Assembly (NCBI GenBank): GCA_947627715.1
Contig: CANQXK010000012.1
Location: forward strand, 1 to 64,000
DNA: 64,000 nucleotides
Origin: an uncultured Oscillospiraceae bacterium
GTDB lineage: Bacteria > Bacillota > Clostridia > Oscillospirales > Oscillospiraceae
Reading direction: 5' to 3'
The notes under the pieces were generated by a model, which did no database searches, had not been told where the DNA came from, and worked only from the letters and a program-made list of their open reading frames with translations. This document shows positions 1 through 8,073 of the stretch, in pieces. The stretch's first letter is position 1, and each line of letters begins with the position of its first letter. The position numbers and the translations under genes were made by a program.

Positions 1-78
1 AGTAATTTGATTGTTGTCGGGATGCCATAGATGAGAACGTCTATCAGCTGACGTATTCTAATCAGCAATCTACCCATG
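1..78 (-). CDS. N-terminal fragment of an unidentified protein, cut by the window edge
   Basis: Only 26 codons are visible, starting at an ATG after a purine-rich GAAGGTGGGG stretch. The peptide begins MGRLLIRIRQLIDVLIYGIP, an amphipathic start as seen in some membrane-associated acyl- or glycosyltransferases, but I do not recognise the family. It lies downstream of the polysaccharide genes on the same strand and is probably the next gene of that operon. The product cannot be named from this fragment. Confidence 0.35.
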
Positions 79-231
79 TTACGACACCCCACCTTCTTAA
101 CTATGTTTCTAATCTTACTGCATCATAGGAGCGACTGATTTCGTGTATATCGTGTATATTCTGTATTTTCTCATGGTATTGCAAACAAAAGGATATTCAA
201 TGCCATCATGACCTTTGGCCCACTCGATATT

Positions 232-408
232 TTAGTATGAGATTTCTGAGGCTTGAATAAAGAGCCGTGGAAGATACCGCATGGTGACGTAGCAGTACTT
301 TTTGATAGTCATCGATAACACCGCCCCGCCGTACTTATTAAAAAAACTCTCCATATCCGTCCCACCGCCAAAGAACGACATCCGAAACGGGGTCTTGGTA
401 ATGATCAT
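232..408 (-). pseudogene. Remnant of a GHMP-family sugar kinase (heptose 7-phosphate kinase-like)
   Basis: An ATG at 408 opens a frame beginning MIITKTPFRMSFFGGGTD, followed by KYGGAVLSMTIKKYCYVTMRYLP. This is the typical amino end of D-glycero-D-manno-heptose 7-phosphate kinase-type GHMP kinases (about 320 residues). The frame stops at TAA after 58 codons. Homology-like residues (IEWAK, HDGIEYPF) continue in the same frame past the stop and then fade, so a nonsense change plus further decay is likely. Intact relatives phosphorylate a sugar for nucleotide-sugar synthesis; this copy should be inactive. It follows the sugar transferase gene in the same operon. Confidence 0.7.
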
Positions 409-441
409 ATATTGATTCCTATAATTAAAAATGATTGTTTA

Positions 442-1125
442 TCAGGACGCCCCTTTTTGGCACAAAACCGCCGGGATTGTTCTGAATAGTAAGGACAAAT
501 CTGTCCAGATGCTCTGATTACGTATGTATTTGAAGTCCAGCTCTATCCACTCGGCAAACATGATGTTATTTCGGCCAGAAATCTGCCAGTAACATGTAAG
601 CCCCGGTTTGACCAATTCTCTCTGCCGCTGATATGCATTGCATGCAAGCTCTTCGGCGACAGGAAGGGGACGCGGCCCAACCAAACTCATATCACCAATG
701 AAAACATTCCAAAGTTGGGGGAGCTCATCTATACTGAACTTGCGGATAACTCTTCCTACCTTTGTAACGCGGGGGTCATTCTTGATTTTAAATACAGGCC
801 CGTCCATCTCATTTTGGTCCATTAAGGATGCCTTAATCTCATCGGCATTTGAGTACATACTCCTGAGCTTATGTAAAGAGAACGTTTTTCCGTTCAGCCC
901 TATTCTCGGTTGATGATAGAAAACTGTGCCTTTTGAATCCTCAATTTTAATTGCTATTCCTACAATCAAAAATATAGGAACACAAATGAATAATCCCAAT
1001 AGAGACGCAACAACATCAAAGGTGCGTTTCAAAAACCTATATACTATACTTGTATTGGGGACAAGTTCTACGAGTTCCTCTTTGATCTGCTCGTCCATAA
1101 CGGCTACTTTATTGTTACTCTCCAT
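442..1125 (-). CDS. Polyprenyl-phosphate sugar-1-phosphate transferase (initiating glycosyltransferase)
   Basis: This 227-residue protein has one hydrophobic segment near residues 32-60 and the bacterial sugar transferase domain (PF02397 type). Visible motifs are KLRSMYSNAD, the FSIDELPQLWNV block, MSLVGPRPLP and the C-terminal PGLTCYWQISGRNN. The family moves a sugar-1-phosphate from UDP-sugar to undecaprenyl phosphate at the membrane, the first step of polysaccharide repeat assembly. The ATG at 1125 follows GGAGAGATACCCA. It lies 24 bp after the SDR gene stop and appears to be the functional copy, because a second homologue at 3556-4086 is truncated. Confidence 0.9.
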   Translation of the reverse strand: MESNNKVAVMDEQIKEELVELVPNTSIVYRFLKRTFDVVASLLGLFICVPIFLIVGIAIKIEDSKGTVFYHQPRIGLNGKTFSLHKLRSMYSNADEIKASLMDQNEMDGPVFKIKNDPRVTKVGRVIRKFSIDELPQLWNVFIGDMSLVGPRPLPVAEELACNAYQRQRELVKPGLTCYWQISGRNNIMFAEWIELDFKYIRNQSIWTDLSLLFRTIPAVLCQKGAS

Positions 1126-1149
1126 TGGGTATCTCTCCAGATATTCAGC

Positions 1150-2094
1150 TTAAATCTTTTTTGTCATCAAATCTCTGTAATACTCAATTACCCTATCCAG
1201 TCCCTCACGGACCGGGACCTGCGGTTTCCACCCCAAAAGCTCTCCGGCTCTCGTGATGTCTGGCCTTCTCTGCTTGGGATCGTCCTTGGGCAGTGGGAAA
1301 TGAACTATCTTCGAGCTGCTACCGATGTGGGTTTTCACACGCTCGGCAATCTCGTTGATGGTAAATTCCTCTGGATTACCGAGATTTACAGGGCCGGTGA
1401 TGTCGTCGGAGGAGGCCATCATGCGGACGATGCCCTCGATGAGATCGTCCACAAAGCAAAAGCTCCGAGTCTGCTCGCCAGTTCCGTAGACGGTGATGTC
1501 CTCATTCCTCAGCGCCTGATTGACGAAGTTGCTGATAACTCTTCCGTCCGCAGGGTTCATCTTCGGCCCGAAGGTGTTGAAGATGCGGATGATTTTGATC
1601 TTCGTCCCGTACATCCTGTGGTAATCAAAACACAGCGTCTCCGCCGCCCGCTTGCCTTCGTCATAGCAGGCACGGATACCGTCCGGGTTCACGTTGCCCC
1701 AGTAGTCCTCCTTTTGTGGGTGCTGAAGCGCATCGCCGTAGACCTCAGAGGTGGAAAACTGAAGAAGCTTCGCGTCATTCTTTCTGGCCAGCTCCAGCAT
1801 ATTGAGGATGCCGAAAACGCTGGTCTTCATGGTATGCACCGGGTCCTCCTGATACGCCGGAGGGCTGGCCGGGCAAGCGGCGTTATAGATCTCGTCGACC
1901 TCAAGGTCAATAGGCTCCACAATGTCGTGCTGTATGAACGTGAAATTCGGCCTGTCCATCAGCTCCGCGATGTTTTCCATCCTGCCGGTCTGGAGGTTGT
2001 CCAAGCAATATATGTGATCTTCGCTATTTTTAGCAAGTCTCTCGCAAAGATTGGCGCCTAAGAATCCCGCTCCCCCGGTAACAAGGATATTCAT
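1150..2094 (-). CDS. UDP-glucuronate decarboxylase-like NAD-dependent epimerase/dehydratase
   Basis: This 314-residue extended SDR has an N-terminal Rossmann motif GGAGFLGANLC and the catalytic block CYDEGKRAAET (YxxxK). The run RIFNTFGPKM and the C-terminal RRPDITRA are also typical of UDP-xylose synthases and related UDP-glucuronate decarboxylases. It should convert UDP-glucuronate to UDP-xylose in the cytoplasm. The gene begins two bases after the UDP-glucose dehydrogenase stop, and that enzyme makes its substrate, so the pair forms a two-step pathway supplying the polysaccharide. A dTDP-glucose dehydratase or C4 epimerase role is less likely given the motif set. Confidence 0.85.
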   Translation of the reverse strand: MNILVTGGAGFLGANLCERLAKNSEDHIYCLDNLQTGRMENIAELMDRPNFTFIQHDIVEPIDLEVDEIYNAACPASPPAYQEDPVHTMKTSVFGILNMLELARKNDAKLLQFSTSEVYGDALQHPQKEDYWGNVNPDGIRACYDEGKRAAETLCFDYHRMYGTKIKIIRIFNTFGPKMNPADGRVISNFVNQALRNEDITVYGTGEQTRSFCFVDDLIEGIVRMMASSDDITGPVNLGNPEEFTINEIAERVKTHIGSSSKIVHFPLPKDDPKQRRPDITRAGELLGWKPQVPVREGLDRVIEYYRDLMTKKI

Positions 2095-2096
2095 AC

Positions 2097-3311
2097 TCAG
2101 TTCCTCCCGAAGATGTCTCTCGTGTAGACCTTGGTCTTTACAGCATCCAGCTTCTCATCTACGCGGTTTGCAATGATGAGTCCGCAGCAGGCGCAGAACT
2201 TCTCAAAATCTTTCTCCACGGCATAACCCATGTAGCTGTCCTCTACCGTTGGTTCGTAGACAAGGACATCGACGCCTTTGGCCTTTAGAAGTCCCATAAC
2301 ACCCAATATGGCGCTCTCGCGGAAATTGTCCGACCCTGACTTCATGGCGAGGCGGTAAACGCCCACGGTCTTCTTATCCGCCTTATCAAGATGCCTTACA
2401 ACCTCCTCGGCGATATGCTCTTTACGCACATCGTTGGTCTCAACTACGGCCTGCATAAGACGCTGGGGCGTATCACCAAAGTTTGCAAGCATCTGCTTGG
2501 TGTCCTTGGGGAAACAATAGCCGCCGTACCCGAAGGAGGGGTTGTTGTAGTGAGTCCCGATACGGGGGTCAAGGCAGACACCGTCAACGATGGCCTTGGC
2601 ATCTAATCCATTGACCTCGGCGTAGGTGTCCAGCTCATTGAAGAAGCCTACCCGCATGGCCAAATATGTATTGGCAAAGAGCTTCACGGCCTCCGCCTCG
2701 GTGAAGCCCATGAGAAGGGTGTCGATATTCTCCTTTATTGCTCCCTCACAGAGAAGACCAGCAAAGTCATGGGCCGCCTTGACGAGGCGCTCGTCGTTGA
2801 GGTCGGTGCCGACGACTATGCGGGAGGGGTAGAGGTTGTCATAGAGAGCCTTGGACTCGCGTAAAAATTCCGGGCTGAAGATGATATTCTTACTCCCCGT
2901 TTTCTCTCTTATTGAGGCGGTATAACCCACGGGAATGGTACTCTTTATGACTATGATCGCATGGGGCGCATACTCCATGGCAAGGCCGATAACGTTCTCA
3001 ACAGCGGAGGTGTCGAAATACCTGGTGGCGGGGTCGTAGTTCGTGGGAGCTGCCACAACTATGAAATCCGCTCCTGTATAGGCGGCCCTGGCATCCATGG
3101 TGGCCGTCAGGTTTAAGTCCTTCTCCGTCAGGTACTTCTCGATGTACTCGTCCTGGATGGGACTTTTCCGATTATTCAAAAGCGCCACCTTTTCAGGAAT
3201 AATATCCACCGCCCAGACCTCATGGTGCTGAGCTAAGAGAGTGGCAATGGACAGGCCAACATAGCCCGTCCCAGCTACAGCAATCTTCATTGGAGCTTTC
3301 TTTTTATACAT
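2097..3311 (-). CDS. ugd: UDP-glucose 6-dehydrogenase
   Basis: The 404-residue protein begins with a Rossmann motif IAVAGTGYVGLSIATLLAQ and carries the substrate-binding stretch FSPEFLRE. It also has the FANTYLAMRVGFFNELD helix and the catalytic cysteine block GGYCFPKDTKQM near residue 265. It oxidises UDP-glucose to UDP-glucuronate with NAD. The ATG at 3311 gives MYKKKAP before the conserved start; an internal ATG at 3290 (MKIAVAG) is an alternative and neither has a strong ribosome site. The next gene downstream uses its product. A 244-bp AT-rich gap separates it from the truncated sugar transferase upstream. Confidence 0.92.
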   Translation of the reverse strand: MYKKKAPMKIAVAGTGYVGLSIATLLAQHHEVWAVDIIPEKVALLNNRKSPIQDEYIEKYLTEKDLNLTATMDARAAYTGADFIVVAAPTNYDPATRYFDTSAVENVIGLAMEYAPHAIIVIKSTIPVGYTASIREKTGSKNIIFSPEFLRESKALYDNLYPSRIVVGTDLNDERLVKAAHDFAGLLCEGAIKENIDTLLMGFTEAEAVKLFANTYLAMRVGFFNELDTYAEVNGLDAKAIVDGVCLDPRIGTHYNNPSFGYGGYCFPKDTKQMLANFGDTPQRLMQAVVETNDVRKEHIAEEVVRHLDKADKKTVGVYRLAMKSGSDNFRESAILGVMGLLKAKGVDVLVYEPTVEDSYMGYAVEKDFEKFCACCGLIIANRVDEKLDAVKTKVYTRDIFGRN

Positions 3312-3555
3312 AACTTACTTCACTGCTCTCAAACATCAATAGAATTACACTCACACGTTATAGCCCCGAGAGGAATAAGGTGTCGTATTATAATCATTAT
3401 CGCGTACTTTTCTATACCTTTTCACAAAAGGCATATTTAAACCGCGATCTCTTTTCAGAAAAATCGGTCGCCTTTATCCGCTTTAATTTGCCCATATGTA
3501 GAAAGCACAAATTGTACAGGAAATAATTCCAAGTCGCTTACGAATTTAAGTATTA

Positions 3556-4086
3556 TTATATGGTGCAATGGGTTACTTCGCGGAGGATGGGGCGGGGTCC
3601 GACGATGGACATATTGCCTTTGATACATATGTTCCATATAATCTGGGGCAATTCGTCTATGCTCAGCTGGCGGAGTTTTGCGTCAAAACACTTATCGCCA
3701 TCTCCAGGATTCTTGTAGCCTATCAATCTCGGATCGTCTTTAAGCTTAAATTCTATCTTATACTCTTCAATCTGGGACGGCGTCAGCACATGCTCCAGTT
3801 CGTCCGCGCCAACGCGCATAGTCCTGAATTTGGCTATCTTGATTTCCTTACCATTTTTCCCAATCCGGCGCTGCATATAAAACGGGTTGCCGTGATCCTT
3901 TACAAAGATGATCACGGCAATTATCGCCATGGGTATCAATAAGAGGAGGCCCACCACAAGGGAGGAAATAAAATCAAATATTCTTTTTAAAAATATGTAC
4001 CCTGCCTGTCTTTTTTCTGTGGATAGCACTTTTTCAGTCTCGCCTACAGGTATATCCAGGACAGCTGTGCTCTGTTCTCTGTCCAT
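3556..4086 (-). pseudogene. C-terminally truncated polyprenyl-phosphate sugar transferase
   Basis: This 176-residue frame starts well (ATG 4086 after GGAAGACAAGAT). It carries a membrane segment, MQRRIGKNGKEIKIAKFRTM, LSIDELPQIIWN and MSIVGPRPILRE. It then diverges to VTHCTI and stops, so the last 50 or so residues of the family, including the PGLTGYWQ-type block, are missing. No continuation is obvious in the other frames of the 244 bp that follow. Loss of the C-terminal catalytic part makes activity doubtful. An intact paralogue sits at 442-1125, so the breakpoint probably marks a past rearrangement joining two polysaccharide cassettes. Confidence 0.75.
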
Positions 4087-4133
4087 ATCTTGTCTTCCTT
4101 CCGTTTTGTTCCATGCCGGGATGCAGGGCGGTG

Positions 4134-4844
4134 TTACCGCTTTGCCCCGCTGCTCTCCTCATAATACTTGCTGCCGTAATATTTTCCATAATAACGGCCG
4201 TAGTATTTTCCGTTCTTCTTCCGATCCACCTTGTTGAGGATGACCCCCAAAACCGGGCAGCCGGTGTTGCGGAGCTTGTGCTCCACATCCTGGGCGGCGC
4301 GGTAACTCACCTCGCCGGAGGATATGAGGATCATGGCGCCGTCGCAGTACTGCGCTATGACCGCAGCGTCCACCACCATGCCGAGGGGCGGGGTGTCCAC
4401 TATGACGTAATCAAAGCTTTCTCTCGCCGCCTGGAGAAGCTCCTCCATCCGCTTACTGCTGAGTATCTCCGAGGGGTTCGGAGGCGTCACCAGCGAGAAG
4501 ATGATGGTAAGGCCCTTCACATTCGTGCGGCAGGTGACATCGTCAAGGGAGCACTGGCCCGTCAGGAGGTGGGAGAGGCCAAAGCGAAGCTTACCGACGA
4601 CGATGCTTTTCCTCAGAACAGATTTGCGCAGGTCCGCGTCAATAAGCAGGACCCTTTTATTCTGCTCCGTCAGCGACCGACAGAGATTGAGCACCGTGGT
4701 ACTCTTCCCCTCGCTGGCCACGGCGCTGGTGATGCAAATCACCTTCTTGTCCGTCCCGCAAAATTGCAGATTTGTGCGGAGAAGCTTTATCTCCTCGTTG
4801 ATCTCGTATGGAAGCTCCGCAAGCTTCAGCTCCACGTACTCCAA
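4134..4844 (-). CDS. CpsD/CapB-type bacterial tyrosine kinase
   Basis: The 236-residue cytoplasmic kinase has Walker A ASEGKSTTVLN near residue 44, Walker A' LLIDADLRKS and Walker B-like YVIVDTPPLG. It ends in a tyrosine-rich tail with repeated YYG units, the usual autophosphorylation cluster. BY-kinases of this class work with a CapA/Wzz-type membrane adaptor to set polysaccharide polymerisation; that adaptor is encoded at 8074-8802. Translation seems to begin at a TTG (4844) after AAAGGAGAGTAAGGC. It is followed by the truncated sugar transferase and preceded four bases upstream by the phosphatase that would reset it. Confidence 0.9.
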   Translation of the reverse strand: MEYVELKLAELPYEINEEIKLLRTNLQFCGTDKKVICITSAVASEGKSTTVLNLCRSLTEQNKRVLLIDADLRKSVLRKSIVVGKLRFGLSHLLTGQCSLDDVTCRTNVKGLTIIFSLVTPPNPSEILSSKRMEELLQAARESFDYVIVDTPPLGMVVDAAVIAQYCDGAMILISSGEVSYRAAQDVEHKLRNTGCPVLGVILNKVDRKKNGKYYGRYYGKYYGSKYYEESSGAKR

Positions 4845-4848
4845 AGCC

Positions 4849-5568
4849 TTACTCTCCTTTATCCAGTGATAATATCTTTACCGGGCCGTCCCACAGCACC
4901 TTTTTGGCGCGGTCTTGTCCCAGCTTATGTCCGATTTTATTGGCGCAAAGCGCCAGTTCGTTGGGCCGGTAGTTCGGGTCATGGGCATCCGACGCCACGG
5001 CGCTGACAAGGTCGTGCCTCAGAAGCGACCAGCAGAGCTTTTTCTGCCAATGTCCCTCCCGTCCCAGCACGCTGCCGGCGTTGATCTGCACCTTGGCGCC
5101 CATTTCGACAAATCCCCTGATTTTATCCTCGTCCAGGCTCCCGTATCGCTCCACGTGGGCGATGAGTGGGGTCCATCCGGCATCCAAGATTTTTTTCAGG
5201 CAGTCTTCGATCTTCTCCGCCGAATACCTCCCGGAAAATTCAGCTAAAACGGTGTTTCCCCATCCCATGGGGATCAGCCGCTTTTCGTTCAGCCTCCGCA
5301 AAAAAGAGTCGTCGCAAAAATATTCCCGGCTGAGGAAAAGACGTATCGGAAGTCCCTTCTCCTCTATGTACCCGCAGGCGCGCCGGTATTGCCTGACGAT
5401 CTCCTCGTCCGTGGACTCGAACATCCCATGCCGCAGGTGGGGCGTGGCGCAGATGATCTCAATGCCCTGCTCCACAGCGGAGGCTAAAAGCGCCTCCATC
5501 TCCTCGATATGCTCCGCGCCGTCGTCAACGTAGGGGAGGATATGACAGTGGATATCCGCGAGCCTCAC
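4849..5568 (-). CDS. CpsB/YwqE-type PHP-domain tyrosine phosphatase
   Basis: The 239-residue protein starts with the metal-binding signature DIHCHILPYVDDG and later has ATPHLRHGMF, IAHVERYG and ASDAHDPNYR. These supply the histidines and aspartates of the PHP metal site. The family dephosphorylates the tyrosine tail of the cognate BY-kinase. The start is a GTG at 5568 after AAAGGAGTTGAAGTC. The gene sits directly before the kinase gene, and the pair forms the usual on/off module of Gram-positive capsule operons. A strong hairpin lies just upstream. Confidence 0.9.
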   Translation of the reverse strand: MRLADIHCHILPYVDDGAEHIEEMEALLASAVEQGIEIICATPHLRHGMFESTDEEIVRQYRRACGYIEEKGLPIRLFLSREYFCDDSFLRRLNEKRLIPMGWGNTVLAEFSGRYSAEKIEDCLKKILDAGWTPLIAHVERYGSLDEDKIRGFVEMGAKVQINAGSVLGREGHWQKKLCWSLLRHDLVSAVASDAHDPNYRPNELALCANKIGHKLGQDRAKKVLWDGPVKILSLDKGE

Positions 5569-5590
5569 GACTTCAACTCCTTTTAGGGGT

Positions 5591-5627
5591 GTCCCGGGAC
5601 CGTGTCCTAGGAACGCGGTCCCGGGAC
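5591..5627. other. Intergenic hairpin between the surface protein and the phosphatase gene
   Basis: GTCCCGGGACCG (5591-5602) is matched by CGGTCCCGGGAC (5616-5627), with further T-G and G-C pairing towards the loop. No run of T follows on the operon strand, so it is not a classical terminator. Possible roles are an RNA-processing or stability element, or a partial barrier that makes the upstream SPKTG protein more abundant than the phosphatase and kinase. Confidence 0.6.
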
Positions 5628-5642
5628 CTGGGAAATGTTCGC

Positions 5643-6230
5643 TTACATTTCCTCTTTCTTCTTCAGGGCGACAACCGCAACAGCTCCGGCAAGCAGAACT
5701 ACAGCAGTGGCGGCCAGAAGGACAGGCTCCTCGCCAGTCTTGGGGGACTCATCGCCGGGCTTGGGCGCAACGGTCGGCTCGCCCTTCTCCATGACAAGCG
5801 CGACAGGAGACAGGCTGGTGAACTCGGCCGAAATGGCGTTGCCCTTGCATTTAGCGACGGTAACCCACGCGGAGTTCTCGAAGTGGAGAACATAGACGGT
5901 GTCGTCAGCAGTGGCACCAGGCACCTCAAAGGTGATGGTGACAGAGCCGCCGGCGGGGATGTTTGCTTTGATGTCCCTTACCCAGGCAACGGTCAGGTTC
6001 TCGGCTTTGACGTCGGAGTTCGTGGCCTTGATGGTCGCGGCGGCATCAGCGACAGAGGGGGTAACGCTGGATTCGCTGATAGTCGTTGCAACTTCGTTGC
6101 CGTTGTTGTCGCGAGCAATTCCGACTCCCGGACCGCCTTCACTGTCATTGTCACCGGGGGCAGCAAAAGCGGTGATACCGAGCGCCATGGCCAGGCAAAG
6201 GACAACCGCGATTCTTAAGAGCTTTTTCAT
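5643..6230 (-). CDS. Secreted surface protein with C-terminal SPKTG sorting signal
   Basis: The chosen ATG at 6230 follows AAGGAGGAACAAACAA and opens with MKKLLRIAVVLCLAMALG, a signal peptide with likely cleavage after AFA. The mature part (about 130 residues) has no recognised domain and looks beta-rich. The C-terminus is a complete wall-sorting signal: SPKTG at residues 162-166, a hydrophobic stretch, then KKKEEM. SPKTG is the type of motif handled by class B sortases such as that of Clostridioides difficile (from memory), and a class B sortase gene lies two genes upstream. I infer a wall-anchored partner or carrier for the polysaccharide machinery. Confidence 0.8.
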   Translation of the reverse strand: MKKLLRIAVVLCLAMALGITAFAAPGDNDSEGGPGVGIARDNNGNEVATTISESSVTPSVADAAATIKATNSDVKAENLTVAWVRDIKANIPAGGSVTITFEVPGATADDTVYVLHFENSAWVTVAKCKGNAISAEFTSLSPVALVMEKGEPTVAPKPGDESPKTGEEPVLLAATAVVLLAGAVAVVALKKKEEM

Positions 6231-6292
6231 TTGTTTGTTCCTCCTTCCCAATAAGATTTATTCAACGGCGCTCCCACACCGTGGAATACAAA

Positions 6293-7249
6293 TTACTGCA
6301 CGGGCCGGTAAAAAAGCTTTATCACAAGCTCTCTCAGGCCCTCCTCGTCCACATAAAACTCGTTATGAAACTGGCCCTGCCGGACCTCGCCCGGCACCTT
6401 GTAGGTCTCTGACATTGTGGACTCGGTCAGAAGCTTTAAGGTCTCGGCATCCACATCCGTCTCGATATAGTCGTCTGCCGCCTCAAGTATCCGTTCCACC
6501 TTGTCCTCCAGATCGTCCACGGTCCTCATCTGGCGGAACATCTCCGTGACAAACCAGCTTTGGCGGGCATTTCTGTCCTCATTGCTTCCGAACTCATTGA
6601 GATCCCGGTAGCGTGCGAACCGCTCCGCCTCCTCGCCGTTCAGAGTGACGGTGGATCCCTTTGTATAGCGGCTGTCTATCTTTGTGTAATCCTCCGGCAT
6701 TGTCAGGGTTATACCGCCCAACTCCTCCACAATGACCGGGATGCCGTCCATGGTCAGGGAGAAGTACCCGTCTATACGGGCGTCATAGAGAAGCTCCGAC
6801 ACGGTCCTCTGGGTGAGGAAACAGCTTCGCTTTGCGCTGTTGCCGAAGGTGTACTGGAGGTTGATATGCATGGGTCTGGAATATTGAAGGTCTCCCAATC
6901 CGTCGTAGACGTCCACCTCGGTGATGGTGTCGCGGGAGATCGTGAGAAGCTCTGTGGTCTTCGCCTTGGTGTCGGTAATGAAGACCATGATGGCGTCGGC
7001 CCGTCCGTTGTTGCCGACAATACCCTCCCCAAATTCGGCGGTGGCGGTGTTGTCCACGCCCAGGAAGAGCACGGTCTTCACATCGGTCCTGCGCCTGTAT
7101 TCAGCGCCGTCATACATGACGGTGCCGGTCCAGTCCGTGTCATCGACATCAAGGCCGGGGCCGTCGTCTATATCTATATTCTGCGGCTCCTTATGGCATC
7201 CGGCGCATATGAGCGCCAGCGCCAACATAAATAAGATGGTTTTTTTCAT
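6293..7249 (-). CDS. LytR-CpsA-Psr (LCP) family lipoprotein
   Basis: The 318-residue protein starts with a lipoprotein-type signal (MKKTILFMLALALICAGC, lipobox cysteine at residue 18). The LCP domain follows: KTVLFLGVDN, GRADAIMVFITD, LLTISRDT, and later NGEEAERFARYRD. The arginines and aspartates of these motifs bind the polyprenyl pyrophosphate substrate. LCP enzymes transfer polymers from lipid carrier to the cell wall. Its ATG overlaps the sortase stop (ATGA), indicating translational coupling. Lipid anchoring instead of a transmembrane helix is somewhat unusual for this family. The product probably attaches the polysaccharide made by this operon. Confidence 0.88.
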   Translation of the reverse strand: MKKTILFMLALALICAGCHKEPQNIDIDDGPGLDVDDTDWTGTVMYDGAEYRRRTDVKTVLFLGVDNTATAEFGEGIVGNNGRADAIMVFITDTKAKTTELLTISRDTITEVDVYDGLGDLQYSRPMHINLQYTFGNSAKRSCFLTQRTVSELLYDARIDGYFSLTMDGIPVIVEELGGITLTMPEDYTKIDSRYTKGSTVTLNGEEAERFARYRDLNEFGSNEDRNARQSWFVTEMFRQMRTVDDLEDKVERILEAADDYIETDVDAETLKLLTESTMSETYKVPGEVRQGQFHNEFYVDEEGLRELVIKLFYRPVQ

Positions 7250-8070
7250 TTTGTGGAGTTTTCCCTGTCAAGCACGCCCACCACCAGCAGCCTGTACGCA
7301 TCGTTTCCCATGCAGGTGCTCAAGACTACCAGCCTATCCTCGGTTGTGACCTCAATGTCCTTGTTGATATAGCTGCTCAGATCCCGGACATTCGTTATTG
7401 AATCTATGAATCCCTGCCGCCCGGTCTCGGTTTCGTAATCAAAAGCCGTGGGCAGATAGGCGTTTGAATATGTGACGGCGGCGAAGATCCTGTAATGGTA
7501 TTCTCCCTCCGGCGTGTAGAAGGAGATCACAGGGTGTTCCTCCATGTAGCTTTTCGCCCGGAAACTCTTGAGGCTGCCGAACATGGTGCCGTTTTTCATA
7601 TTGTGGCCGTAGACCACAGTGAGAAAATCGCTGAAATCCTGGCTGTTCCATTTTTCGGTATAGATGGAACCCGGAAGCCGGTTTGCGCCCTCCACGGTGT
7701 GGTTCAAATAATAGGTGTCGTCCGTGGGGTGCTGTACCACCGGGTAGCGTATATCTGTGTCCTGGATCTCCATCCACGCATAGATATGCTCGTTAGGCTC
7801 GCGGATCTCGTCAAAATCCAGCGGCGAAACGTAGGGAGGCTCCGTGGGTTCGGTCACGGGTTCCGTGGCGGCCTCCGTCTCCACCGGCTTCGTCGTCGCG
7901 GTCTCGACGGGTTTGGTGGGTTCGCTTGTGGGAGAAGTCACCTTCTCTTGAAGGTCCTCGTATACTTTCCCCGCCTCGCGCTGGCCCAGAAGATAAACCG
8001 CTATAAACGCCAATCCCGCGATCATGACGATAACGGCGCAGACGAAGACGATCTTCCTTGCTTTGCTCAT
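7246..8070 (-). CDS. Class B sortase
   Basis: The 274-residue protein has an N-terminal transmembrane anchor (residues 7-29), a Thr/Pro/Glu-rich spacer (TKPVETE repeats, about residues 45-85) and the sortase B domain. The catalytic histidine is in VVYGHNMKNGTMF, the cysteine in LSTCMGND and the arginine three residues later (AYRLLVV). It cleaves a sorting motif and attaches the substrate to the wall. Its likely substrate is the SPKTG protein encoded two genes downstream. The presence of a sortase between the CapA-like and LCP genes makes protein anchoring part of the polysaccharide operon. Confidence 0.92.
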   Translation of the reverse strand: MSKARKIVFVCAVIVMIAGLAFIAVYLLGQREAGKVYEDLQEKVTSPTSEPTKPVETATTKPVETEAATEPVTEPTEPPYVSPLDFDEIREPNEHIYAWMEIQDTDIRYPVVQHPTDDTYYLNHTVEGANRLPGSIYTEKWNSQDFSDFLTVVYGHNMKNGTMFGSLKSFRAKSYMEEHPVISFYTPEGEYHYRIFAAVTYSNAYLPTAFDYETETGRQGFIDSITNVRDLSSYINKDIEVTTEDRLVVLSTCMGNDAYRLLVVGVLDRENSTK

Positions 8071-8073
8071 GTC

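Noticed and set aside
3455-3637. 60-codon frame after the truncated sugar transferase
   Set aside because: It does not continue the missing C-terminal motifs of the transferase, so it is not a frameshifted remainder.
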